In this document: one piece after another, positions 1 to 11,700 of the stretch
How positions within the stretch are numbered: position 1 is the first letter of the stretch
Layout: each line of letters starts with the position of its first letter
Source: Ciona intestinalis
Lineage: Eukaryota; Chordata; Ascidiacea; Phlebobranchia; Cionidae
Length of the DNA stretch: 64,000 bases
Reading direction: 5' to 3'
Assembly (NCBI RefSeq): GCF_000224145.3
Contig: NW_004190399.2
Coordinates: 1-64,000, forward strand
The notes under the pieces: generated by a model
Database searches by the model: none
What the model was told of the DNA's origin: nothing
The model's input: only the letters and a program-made list of their open reading frames with translations
Made by a program: the position numbers and the translations under genes

Positions 1-1087
1 CTTTGCGATTTTAAATCATTTTCCTGTAGATTGTAGTTTAAATAAACCACGTTACGTTTGGTTTGTCATTTATACCTTTGCGCTTTAACCATCGACATAC
101 GTGGCGTACTGGCGTTACATTAAAAACAACAGACTTAAAGTTAATGAGACCCAGCCAACATTCTACAGAGCTACAAACACTTACTAAGCCACAGTTTTAC
201 TAAAATCAACTAAAAGGCGCTACGAAACTGCGTGGTTCAGTTAATGGTAGGTAATATGAACTTCAGCCAAACGAATGTCGTTGAACAATATTCGCAACTC
301 CACGGTACTATATACTGTGGTTACGTAACAGATTTTGGACGCAAAGCAAAATGGTCACTACAGTCACCTATATAACTTGTACACAAACATAACGCGTTAC
401 CTACACTTAATATTACTAACATAATATTTAGCAATATACAACATAGTGATGAATTTACATGGCATATATACATGTCACCTATATTACGATATATAAACAC
501 ACTTACCAGACCGAGCCACAGCAAAGTAGGTCCTCACATACACTAACTGACCAACACCTCACACAAGACTCACTTCTGCCAAACTAAATTTAACTACAAA
601 ACATCTTTAGAGGCACACCACGTGATTATTGATTAAAGCGCTTCTCGCGTCTCATCTGTGACGTCACAGATGCTCCGTTACGTCACAGGCGTTATTGCAG
701 AACTAAGGATTCGAATCCAGGCCAGAGTTCAAGAACCAGGGACCCTGGGTTCGAATCCAGGCCGAGAACGTATGCGCGCGTAAATAAGGAAACATTTGAT
801 CCATTTATGAAAGGATTCGTTTATTTTCATTCCCACGCGTCAATTGTTTGGTAAAATAAGATTTCTATTGAACTTCATCCTGATGTTTCATTGGTTGGTT
901 TGAATGTTCGTGAGCGAGTGTAAGTAGGTACGCTGGCGCCTCGAGTGGCAGAACCTCGGGGTGGGTAGCCTGAGTGAAAGAGGGGGTTAGTGGGTGAAAG
1001 TTTTGGGGTAATGGATCAATGAATCAATATTGTGTGGGAAACGGGGCAACTACAGTAAATACATAAGGTAAACATCCCATTTAAACT
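1..1087. other. Left-edge spacer, 3' of the Caprin gene
   Basis: No convincing gene is seen. The short open frames here lack family resemblance and splice context. The stretch holds a CRE palindrome (653-672), two tRNA B-box-like tracts (about 709-725 and 750-765, with the form GGTTCGAATCC but no A box near them), and a TTTATT at 830-835. Read on the minus strand, that TTTATT is an AATAAA, a plausible poly(A) signal about 250 nt past the Caprin stop codon. Bases 1-600 show nothing I can name; they may belong to a gene lying to the left. Confidence 0.5.
653..672. promoter_or_regulatory. Perfect 20-bp palindrome with a central CRE (TGACGTCA)
   Basis: The two halves CATCTGTGAC and GTCACAGATG are exact reverse complements and build a full-site CREB/ATF element at the centre. 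A second TACGTCAC half site follows at about 679. Binding and target gene are inference; the nearest known start codon (Caprin) is far away, so an unseen gene to the left is the likelier target. Confidence 0.5.
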
Positions 1088-4000
1088 TTATCCACACCAA
1101 CCTCTATTTCCACGACTTGGTCCGTTGTTTCCTCTTCGTTGAACATTGTTGCCAAACATTCCATTCTCCTGTGTGTACATTGGGTTGGTTAATCATAACA
1201 TATGGAATGTCACACATACATGGAAGAATCACAGACAAAGTTACATACGTGGTAACTGGTAAGCGGGCACGAGGTGTATGAAACAGAACACCCGTGTTAT
1301 AACGACTGCCATTGCTCCGCCGTGCAAGGATATATAAGTCCCACTCATACAAATACTTACAGGTGGTCTATTATACTGTGTGTTGAATGGCTGCATATTA
1401 TGGTGTTGTTGGTACGGGGCATAGTTCTTAGGGTGGCCCATGCTGTCAAAGTTGCCGTACGGTCGGTTGTTGCTTCCCCTGTATCCGCCCCCACGCTGTT
1501 GTTGTTGTTGTTGTTGGTACATCACCATGTTTGAGTTCTGGGGAAACGATTAATAGGTGACTGTTGCGAGCTTTGAACCTGGGACCTAAGGGTGTATAAC
1601 TAACATGTACAACTATGGTGTGTTTGTATATGACGGTGGTTTTAAACTGTTTATGTTGTATATAGGTGAGGTCCTACAGTGAGGCACGCCATGGGACCTG
1701 GGTTTTAGACAAGAGTTGTCCCATTACCGCAACATTGTATATGCACATTCTATTCTATATGGGTGAGGTCCTACAGTGAGGCATGTCATGGGACCTGGGA
1801 TTTAGGCCAGAGTTGGCCCATTACCCCAACATTGTATATGCACATTTTATTCTATATGGGTAAGGTCCTACAGTGAGGAATGTCATGGGACCTGGGTTTT
1901 AGACCAGAGTTGCCCATTACCCCAACATTGTATATGCACATTCTATATGCAAACACATGTAATAACAGCACCATTATGACACGTACCTGTCTATTATTTC
2001 CTCGATAATTAGCATTGTTTTGATAACCTTGTTGACGAGGCCCTCCACGCATCTGATTGGTCGGTAAGATCTTCTCTTGTTTTGCATCAACTGGTGTGAT
2101 ATGTGTTGTTAAAATCAATGAAATATCAACAAATATGCGCAACAGCAAGTAACCATAAATAAGTTGTTGTAATTTATAAATTGGCCGTTATATCCTAGAG
2201 ACATCATTAGGGTTGGTTGAAGGGTCGTACCTTAAAGCACACCACAATGGTAGCAGCGCCGAGCCTCGAACCTGTTTCCTCTAGACTAGAAGAGGACACA
2301 CTGACCCATATACCAGGCTATTATTTATGCTAACGGGGACTATTCATATATTAATAAATCACATCAATTGCCAGAAGCTGCCTTTCCCACTTATACACCA
2401 CCAACACCAACACATAATATTCGATCTCAACCACCAAACACCCCACCCACCATTATTAACCTCCGGTGGATTTTCCTCCTCAAACTTTCCTTCTTCCAAA
2501 TAAATCTTCGGATCTTTGTCGTGTAAACGTTCCGCGTCCCCTGCTCCAACACTAGGGGGCATCTGTGGGATGGAGCAATTTAAATAAAAACATTTGGTTG
2601 TTTAATAATATTGAACTTTTCAACATAAAAAGTCGTCCTTTATTTACAATACGAATGAAAAGAACAAATTAATTAAAATAACAGAGAAAAGGTGTTATAT
2701 AAAAGCTTTTAACCGAGACTGTGGTATTCTTGACAGGTACTTGTCAACAACACAATAAATAACCCTAGCATCTTTAAGGGTTAAAGTTATAACCATAACA
2801 TAATACAACACCAACCTGTGGTATATTGGTGTAGCTTGCTTGTGAAGGTTCTGGTGTTGGGACCACTGGGTTGGCTGGTTCAAGTGGGGGGGAGGGGTTG
2901 TAACTGTTGTACCCTGATAGTTTGTCATTAGGTAAAGGTATGTGGGTAGCAGGGGGGTCAGGGGTGGTTTGCAACACAACTGATGCTTCAGGTATTGCAG
3001 GTGTTAGTAGTTGGTGGGGTAAGTTGATATCAAAGGGTTGGGTGGGGCTGGTGCTTCCATGGAGGGTGCTGAAGCCTGTAGTGGGGAATGCACCTATGTC
3101 CTGTGGGGTAACGGGGGTTAATAAGATGGTGCATCGATGGTTTTACAATAAATAACAAAACATACAGCTTTACAAACACTGCTGATATGATTATGCCGAT
3201 TTTGGGCAAGATGCTTAAAAGGACAACTCTGGTCTAAATCCTACGACCCATGACGTGTCTTGCTGTAGAACCCCCCCCATATAGAATAGAATGAGCAAAC
3301 AAAACAACATCAGCAAACACACACACAACACAGCAACAACAACATACGTTACCTTCTGCATTGAACTATTAGTTTGTTTTGCTTGGAACGATTCATTCGA
3401 ATGTTGGTTTGTATTGAACGTGGTTACTGGTGTTTCTATGTTCTGGTACTTCTGGTTTGCGCCAAACGTGGTTTGTCCCATCCCCATGTTTTCTGCTTCA
3501 TGCTGGTCCATGGTGGTGATGGGGTAGGGGTTGGGGGGGTTGGTGGGGTAAGATGGGTTAACGGGGTCATGGAACATGGGTGGCTTCATATTATGCATGT
3601 GGAGGTGGGAGGTTGGGAGCGGTGTTGGTCGTTCACCTGTGGGGGGGGTGTGATATAATAGACGGAGAATAGAGTTGCCAACATTTGGCTGATAGGATGA
3701 TAATTTATGTCAATTACTCTAACCCAGTGGTCACTGATAAGTTGAAGCACAAATGAGATTTGGGAAATTGACAGTATAGCTAGGAGTTATTCTGTTCTAT
3801 ATGTGTGAGGTTCTAAGTCACGTTATGGAACCTGAGATTTAGTTCAGAGTTGCCCAACCCCCCTCACTTAATGCAAAACAACAATCCAACCTTCCAACAT
3901 TGAATCTTGTAGGAAATTATATTCTCCTTGCACTTCAGCCAATACTTCCTCAACCGTGCGCGTTGGTTTCACATTTGATTCCTTGGGTTCCGACTCTGGG

Positions 4001-7000
4001 ACCTGGGGGGGTGGGTAAGGGTTAGTGGGGGTTAAGGGGATGTGTTATTGTATATGGGTGAGGTTCCATGGTGAGGTAGGTGAGGGTAAATACAAGCTAC
4101 GTTAACAACTTGACTAAACATGATTGCGCAATATAGCATGTGGCATTTAACGTATTGGTGTCATGGTATGATGATGACGACTGTGCCACCTAGGATTCAG
4201 GCAATCGTTACAAACAATATCCAACCAATAAAACAACTTTACCTCTTCTGGTTGTTCCAATACAGCGGCATCGGGTGCGGATTGAATGAACTGTGGAAGA
4301 TTTGGTTAGAAACATATATAGATGGTTACAATATATACCATATATAGATACATAGATACATATTACACAGACTCACCTCTGTTGTTGGGAGTTTGGTTTC
4401 AACTTCATCAGCTTGGTCATCAAGGTCCTCGCTTTCTGTATAATGGTGGTGTGGGGGTTAGTTTGGGTTAATGGGGGTTAGTTAAGGCATCTTGGGGATA
4501 ATATGGGCTGTAGATACACAGTCTGGGTGTTAATTAACCCCAGGAACTTCACCCATATAGAAAATAGTATGAGTTAGGAAACGGTGAAGCTAAACTACTA
4601 AACATCACCACCTGTAGCAGGAACTACTTTAACCCCCCCCCCCACAATACCAGCCAACTGCGTAGCAATAGTTGGTAATTCAATACAAACCTGCCAGCGA
4701 TGAATTCTTGGTTGAAGAATCGGATGTTTCCTCCTCGCTTGCTTTGTCTTCATCTGCAACGATTAATTTGTCGGTGAATTTTTTTTATTAATCAGTAAAC
4801 ATTACAACCAATAAGTTAGATTTGTTTCATTGTGTGTCTGACTATCCCTGCCTTCCATGTGTTTATAAATGTTTGCTTGAGGTCACATAATCAACACATG
4901 TTCTATTAACCATTCGTTGCATGAAGATATCACATTACACCAGGATGCCAAACCATCAATGTTTGGTATACGCCCCCAAACCTTACCTTCCCCTGCTACA
5001 AAGTCAGTCTTGGTCGATTTAGGAAGACATTCGAAATATTTGCAACCACACATCTCTTCCAGTAGGTGGTGTAGTTCGCTGTCTGTTATAAAAGTAACTT
5101 GTTTATTCTCACGTAGTAGCGCACTGACAGTCGTTATAACACGGGTGTTCGGAACCCATATTACACGGCACCACCAGGAATAATATCCACACAAACAACA
5201 TCACAAACACTCACATGTTGTGCCACACACTGGTTTGTTGCTTGCGATATGCAACGCATACAAATGATCCCCTGCACTATCAGATCCATCAAATATGCTG
5301 CAAAGGAATTTTGTATTAGTTTATGTGGGGAATATTAATATATCATGGTTTATTATTAAGTTTGATGCTGGGAATACAATTAAAAGTCGCGTTCATGGCT
5401 GTCACGTTTTACGGTAAACGAAATATACTTTGTCTCTGCTTGCTTGTAGTAATGTACAGACACCTAACAAAACCAAATACAACTGTTGACCAACTGCTTA
5501 CTTCTGGCCGGCTTCGTTAGGAATCATGAGACAAGTTTTATGGAATTGAATCATTTGGTCGATTGCCTCTTGTGTGAGAACCTGAATAACAAACATTAAT
5601 AAACCATTTATCGCCCACCCCCATAGGTAAACTTCCATGCATTTTATTTAAAAACAGTGTATATATTCAATCCCCTTACTTACCACCGCCCCATTCTGTC
5701 CATGAATGAAATCTTCCCTCACATGTTCCTCACCATACACAAGGTTGAACACCATCAATGCCTTTGTTATGTATTTGCTTAATTTCAAATCTTTATCTTC
5801 CTTCAATGTTTGTTCCCTACGTTGCATCTTACGCTGGGCCTTTGAAACCTGGGGGACCACGCGGAGTAACGCGGATGTTAATATATATTAGGAGCGAGGC
5901 GGGATTACCGATGCTAACTTATATTGCTACTTAATCTAAAATCGTAGTTACTCTGAACTTGAAGTGATGCAACATGCTATGATGTAAACCGTTTTATTTA
6001 TACTTGGGGTAATGGGTCAACTCTGGTTTTAAACCCTATGCCCCTCTGTAGGACCTCACCCATATAGAATAGAATGTGCATATACAATGTTGGGGTAATG
6101 GGCCAACTCTGGTCTAAATCCCAGGTCCCATGGCATGCCTCACTGTAGAACCTCACCCATATAGAATAGAATGTGCATATACAATGTTGGGGTAATGGGC
6201 CAACTCTGGTCTAAATCCCAGGTCCCATGACGTGCCTCACTGTAGGACCTCACCCATATAGAATAGAATGTGCATGTACAATGTTGGGGTAATGGACCAA
6301 CTCTGGTCTAAACCCCAGGTCCCATAGCTTGCCTCACTGTAGGACCTCACCCTTATGGAATAAGAACCCCACAACCCCACCCACCTCATTAGTAACCCCA
6401 GAGAAAGCTTTACAAATCTCCTTTGCAAACTCCAGGCTTCCCATAACTTCATTATATTTGCTTACAGCACACGATTGGTCACGATCGAGTTCACCACCTT
6501 CAGCTGCTATCTTGCGATACCCGTCCAATTTTACCTGGATGTAACACACATGTGAATAAATATATATACTTGTGGGATGTAATTGTTTTGTAAATATACA
6601 TTATACAGGTAATTTGCTGGTCTTGCTATATTTCACTTATTATAGCAGCATTTCATCTGCAATTTTTTATCTCTATTTTAAAAGTCAAATTGCTAAAAAA
6701 AACGAAATTGATTAAAATTTTAAAAACTAAATAAAAGCCAAGGAATTGAAAGCCTATGCACCCTTTAAATCAAAAATCTAATATTGCCACCTAGCGAAAA
6801 TATTGAAGTTAATTATTTCTTTGACCAGCTGGATGTTTTTAATATTAAACAAATTGGGTGGCCAGTTAGTTTAATGTGTGTACAATGTAGTATCTAGTAT
6901 GTGTTGGAGCTATACCATTTACAGATTAATATAAGTTAGCACAATGGTTTAATAGCGGAATACTTTAATTTACTAAAAAGTATTATTTCTATTTTTGCTG

Positions 7001-7324
7001 TTCCTGAGCCAAAGAAAAAACCTTTAATTTGAACTGCATGTATTACCTTAATAATATGCTAGGTGGAAAGTTTATGGTTAATTAATACAAGCTGTCAGGC
7101 ATATTATACACCTGAAAAAAATCTGTAGGCAATTTTGATTTGTACAAGCTTTGTGACAACATATCGCAAAGAAGTAATTTTACTGCATATACCTTTCGTT
7201 TGTCGAGATTCCTTATTTTTTTCTCAATCACAGTAACAACATGTTTCAGTGGATCTTGCGCAATACTTTCATAGTTGCCAGTGTATGACTTTGTATCCAT
7301 GGTGTTGGCTTTCTGGACAACCAT
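1088..7324 (-). CDS. CAPRIN: Caprin homologue (RNA-granule RNA-binding protein)
   Basis: Sixteen phase-consistent exons (minus strand, 5' to 3'): 7193-7324, 6385-6534, 5684-5848, 5502-5581, 5215-5297, 4987-5082, 4691-4753, 4377-4435, 4243-4290, 3891-4002, 3353-3636, 2816-3100, 2451-2562, 1987-2090, 1361-1537, 1088-1168. The product is 676 aa; human CAPRIN1 is about 709. The N-terminal HR1 region is clear (IEKKIRNLDKRK, then AVSKYNEV and LEFAKE). The fifth exon gives PVCGTT as in vertebrates. Exon 10 carries GEYNFLQDSMLE, the segment that binds the NTF2-like domain of G3BP in vertebrates. A long Pro/Asn/Gln-rich part follows, then RGG and RG repeats with a run of seven Gln in the last three exons. 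Known family role: binds mRNA and G3BP in stress and neuronal granules and restrains translation. ATG 7324 was chosen because no in-frame ATG lies upstream in that exon; the Met nine codons in is an alternative. Confidence 0.93.
1238..1342 (+). repeat. Composite-SINE tail copy in the last Caprin intron
   Basis: A ~100-bp unit runs from GTTACATACGTGGTAACT through GGCACGAGGTGTATGAAACA and CACCCGTGTTATAACGACTG to a GCGAGGATAAATAAG-like end. The same unit recurs more than 20 times in the window in both orientations, and full copies carry a tRNA-like head. It matches the style of the composite SINE described from Ciona (Cics-1), but the name is from memory and unchecked. Confidence 0.75.
1655..1950 (+). 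repeat. 97-bp tandem repeat, about 3 units
   Basis: Each unit reads TATATGGGTGAGGTCCTACA, GTGAGGCATGTCATGGGACC, TGGGATTTAGACCAGAGTTG, CCCATTACCCCAACATTGTA and TATGCACATTCTATTC. The array lies in the Caprin intron 1538-1986. Single units are scattered through the window (about 3795, 9825, 12225 minus, 28994, 30845, 33388, 36520, 61975 minus), so the unit both disperses and expands in place. Confidence 0.9.
2235..2320 (-). repeat. SINE head fragment (tRNA-derived part)
   Basis: On the minus strand this reads as a B-box-like GGTTCGAGGCTCGGCGCTGC followed by TACCATTGTGG. This is the 5' half of the composite SINE without the tail. It lies in the Caprin intron between exons 13 and 14. Confidence 0.6.
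4794..4864 (+). repeat. 71-bp copy nearly identical to 33075-33145
   Basis: The stretch AGTAAACATTACAACCAATA, AGTTAGATTTGTTTCAT and GTGTCTGACTATCCCTGCCT recurs at 33075-33145 with only a few differences. A degenerate reverse version is at 54096-54180, and a related piece near 31486. It is probably one arm of a small non-autonomous element; ends and family are not defined. Confidence 0.6.
6035..6355 (-). repeat. 97-bp tandem repeat, about 3.3 units, reverse orientation
   Basis: Same unit as at 1655-1950, read on the minus strand, in the Caprin intron between exons 2 and 3 (5849-6384). The array runs to within 30 bp of the exon 2 splice donor. Confidence 0.9.
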
Positions 7325-8705
7325 GCTACTCACAGTAAGATTGAATTATAAAATAGATTTCACAAACCTATAAACGTAAACGTCTTTAAATTACGGCGAC
7401 AAAACGCGTAGCAGTATGCTCAAAGATAAAGCAATAGCAAGGAATCCTCTTGTACGTTACATATTAGGCTGATGGGAAGTGTTAGAGATTTGAGGTTGGT
7501 AGTTAGAGGGCAAGGACTATTGGTTGAATTTAGGTGGTTGTTACGTTTAGAAATTAATGTTAGATTTTTCAGCAGCATCTTAAGTTTGTATATATATTGA
7601 CTATTCAACCTGACTTGAATTCTTTCTACCACTCAATTTCATTACAGCACTGCCGATTTTGACAAATTTCGACTTTTACACTACGGTGCTAAAAAGAAAT
7701 TACGTTTATTGCACGCAAAAATGTCAAAATTCGCGCTTTAAACGCCAAGAATAGCAATTACAAGCTACCTCGTGGGCAGCCTTGACCAATTATGAACGAA
7801 CCAACAAGGTTAGTTCTATATATCCTACATGTGAGCAGCCTTTTTTCTCTTTTTCTCTCGTATGACGTAAAATGGGCGTGTATAGCTTGATTGTTTTAAT
7901 ATAATGAGAGAAGCGTAGCTGTAAACTGTATAAAGTGGCGGCCATGTTGCTTGCTGTTGCTGTGCGGACGGTTATGGGCAGTTTCGGCTTCAGTTATGCG
8001 TTAAATACTGCATATAATGTGTAGTATTTAATGTATAGCGCATGGGGCACCTGTTCAAACAATGAGAGAAACCGGAGAAAAAGGCCTGCCGGGAGGTGGG
8101 CTATAAAGTACCGGGTAGAACAAAGCGAACAAAAGCGGAAAGATGTCGAAAACGACATCTGTAAATTTGAATTTTACGCGGCGCGGAAGTTCTGTATGGC
8201 CCCGTTCGTAAATTAAAAATAATTTTGTGACCCGACAAATTTTAGATCACATACATATTGTAAACTATGTAAAGACATGAATGTAGGCATCCTACTAGAA
8301 CAGTATCATGTTTGCTTATCCACACACTGCAAGAGTCTTATTATACATATTACATAACATCATTTTTTATCTCTTCGAAAACCATGGTGAATGTCATATT
8401 ATCCAAAGAGAAGATATCTACACATCGTGCATAACTACTGACTTCCTACATATCCCATTCACTACACATTTGAGTAGAAACTTTTATTAAATCACAGTTT
8501 GAACATAATATACACAATCTAGGTAAGAAACTGAAGTTTAATTGAAGAAATGACATGAAATTGAAGTTGGCAATAAACACTAGAAAACTTTCAAGTAAAA
8601 AATGTCACAGATTAGTTGTAGGGGCAAGTTGTAAGAAGCAATTTGTACAGTGAGTTCTACATGGCACTAAAATGTTCATGGCAGAAGCGATGTACATGGT
8701 GGTCA
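7325..8705. other. Spacer: Caprin 5' side and TBATA 3' side
   Basis: The Caprin promoter should lie in 7325-7950, but no TATA box or other clear element stands out. At 7930-8215 the base composition becomes GC-richer than its surroundings, with an 8-bp perfect hairpin at 8143-8162 (AGATGTCG, loop AAAA, CGACATCT); an unrecognised small RNA gene or first exon is possible. TTTATT at 8483-8488 is a minus-strand AATAAA, 218 nt past the TBATA stop, and is its likely poly(A) signal. Confidence 0.45.
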
Positions 8706-11700
8706 TTATTCTTGGGGTTCCTCGGGTACAACGCTTAACACAGAGCGTGGTCGCTCAGCAGACTTGCTGTACCTCATTATTGGGGGAAGATCTGTGAAGA
8801 GTTATGTGGAAAAGCATTGGTAACATTATCAACTATATATAATACTATATATAAATGCATTGCTATACAAATAAATGATGTCTGGCTATTCACACATTGT
8901 AATTGGGTAGATCTGTGAGGTGTTGGATTAGATTAGCGGATATTTAACAAAACACCTAAAAAAAATTTTATTAAAGAAAGATCAGATTAATTGAAACTAT
9001 ACATGTTATAACTCCTATAGTTACCCTACCACATAATGCTAAACAACCAACAAAACTCACTCAGTTTATCTTCCTCGGCTTCTTGCACGGCGGTTAACAA
9101 TCGTTGGGCCGTACCAAGGGGGCGAGTAGACCTGGGTCGTCTTGGAGTCGCAATCGACCTCCTGCTTTCAACCCCATCATCTGGAACATAAATTGGGAGT
9201 TGGATGTTAATATTATTGGTGTTAATCTGGATCTTGAGCTTAATAAAATTATGTAAAAAGCCGGTGGGGTAAATAAATATTTTAAAAAATGCAAAACACG
9301 ATTGAATCTGTGCAGTCGGACCATATTTCAACTAAGTAATAATCTTTGTTTATGTTATACAGCTAACTATTTATTTTACAAAACGTAATTAAAATTTTAA
9401 TTTTTCTACGAATTTGAATACTCGTCAAGTGGTGACTACCACAGGAATTTCCTATCATATTTGTCACCACCTTATAACACCTTATAATACCAACCATAAA
9501 TACAACTTACCACGTTCCAATAAATCTGGGGTATATTTCTCCGGCATGGAAACAACATTTTTCACATCACCAGCCGTCGATGTAGCTTCGTGCTTGAGTT
9601 GTTCTTCTTCTTGTGATATTGCTGACTTAATAATCTCCATTACCAAACCTTTTTCTAGAATAAACGGAATTGTGATGTCATGCGTGGATTGGAAAACTTA
9701 ACCATTCCAGAAATATAAAAAGCGAGCACTTATAGCAAACCAAATATTGTAGCTTGTACAATTACAATGTGCACAATTTAAATGTTCAAATATATAACAG
9801 CTAGCACTACCATTGCCCATTTTACTCTATATGGGTGAGGTTATACAGCAAGGCATACCAGGGTACCTGAGATTTAGCCCGGAGTTGTTTCATTAGCCCA
9901 CAGCACATAAAAACAAACCACTTCAAAAAATCAAATGCTTGCTTCAACACACAATTCGATAATTTGGCACTCCATGCAAATCCATAACAATTTATTAGCA
10001 GCAAAACGACAGTTGTTAAAAACATGCCACAGGTAAAAACTACTTGAAGTAAAGTGCTAAACACACATGCAATAAACTCACAGTAAGTTGTATTTAATTA
10101 AAACAACGAAGAGATGAGAATTAGGAGCAAAACAACAGTTGTTAAAACACGATGATGGTAAAAACTGCTTGAAATGTTAAATAAAAGCGTAGCTGGTAAA
10201 CAAACATGCGAATATGCTTACATAATGTAATGACAGCAAAACGACATTTGTTAAATACATGCACATGAAACATGCTACTACATAACACTCTACTACACGT
10301 GCAACACTACACAGACCTCGATCTCCAGCTGACACCAACCACTGTTGTACTGAAGGTATGGAGTCTGTGTGAAGAACCTGACATAGAAGTTCCAACATCA
10401 AGGACTCAGTGTCGGGGTAGGAGGTGATGTGCTGGAGGTGGGAGGGTGTGAGTTAACATTTTATTTATGTTTTTAAAAATAATAGCGAAGATCAAATTAA
10501 TTAAAATGACAAAGAGAAGAAAGTTAGCAACGACAGTCATTAAAAACACTTCCTTTAAAAAGATCATCGGTTAAAAATAGGCTGTTGAACCTCAAGTGAA
10601 GTTGTAATTTATTTATCCTCGCATGTAAGGGCAACAACACAACATATATAACATATACTCACATTATAATTCATTGGTCTTGGATATCTATGTGAGCTTC
10701 TGGATGTCGGTGGCTTGATGCGTCCCGTTCGACCTGGTGTGGTGATTTATGATGTCATAATGTTCATTCATGTCATATTGTAATAATAATAATGACTATT
10801 ATTTTTTTCTTCCTTGTTAATGAGGATAGTAAAAGTTTGCAACATTGAACATTATAACAACGGTAAAACGACAGTCGTGATCTTATAAATAAAACAGAAG
10901 TGCAAAAAACAATTTACCGAAACATAAGCTTTTTTAGCTGAAATAATAAAATACCATAAAAAACATATTTTTATTTTAAAAGAAATTATATTATTTAAAA
11001 AACGAAATCCACAGCAAAGCGTCGCATGGCTGTTGCATTAAATATTTTCCTTGAAATTAAACTTACGTGAATAGATGGTTTCCCGTTTAACAGCGGGTGT
11101 GGTCGGCACTGCTGGTTGTAATTCAACCTCAGGGAAAGTTAGTCCAACTTTGGTGCAAAAGTCGTGGAGTTCACCACGCCAAGATTCCGTGATCGGGACT
11201 AGGGGGTGAGAGGGTGATTATGGTGGAAATATTGACATACTGAGTGTGTCATTGGCACCAGGTGATCAAGGAATATCCGGTTATTATTTACGTGAGCATT
11301 TAATACCGGTGTGTAAATGGTGTCTAAGCGGTTGAATATATGGCGTGGGGAAGGCACGGTAGACACAAACTAATACGTGTGCACGGCTCATTAAATATAA
11401 GGAGTGAATGTTGCTTTGTTGGTAAGGAGACGATTTCATGTTACAAGTATCAAAGGTAATTTAATACTTAATATAAAGTTGTGACTCACCCAATCCAATC
11501 CTTGGCAATGCTTTTTCCCTGAAAGGATAATTCTGCAACCCAGTTATTGTATCAATAGGAAAGTCAGTGCTGTTTATACCAAGAGTGGTTGAAGCCAAGT
11601 GGTTCTTGAACAAATCATTTCGCTCTCTGAGAAAAAAAAGATACTGGAATTAATTTTTGATGAATATTTTAAATAAGTTACATTGGTTAATTTATTTCTA

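Noticed and set aside
709-765. tRNA gene suggested by two perfect GGTTCGAATCC boxes
   Set aside because: No A box, acceptor stem or anticodon arm fits around them; they look like SINE or tRNA remnants.
8031-8216. 61-codon basic frame (GTCSNNERNRRKRPAGRW)
   Set aside because: Short, alone, no splice sites or family likeness. Kept only as a GC-rich island of unknown kind.
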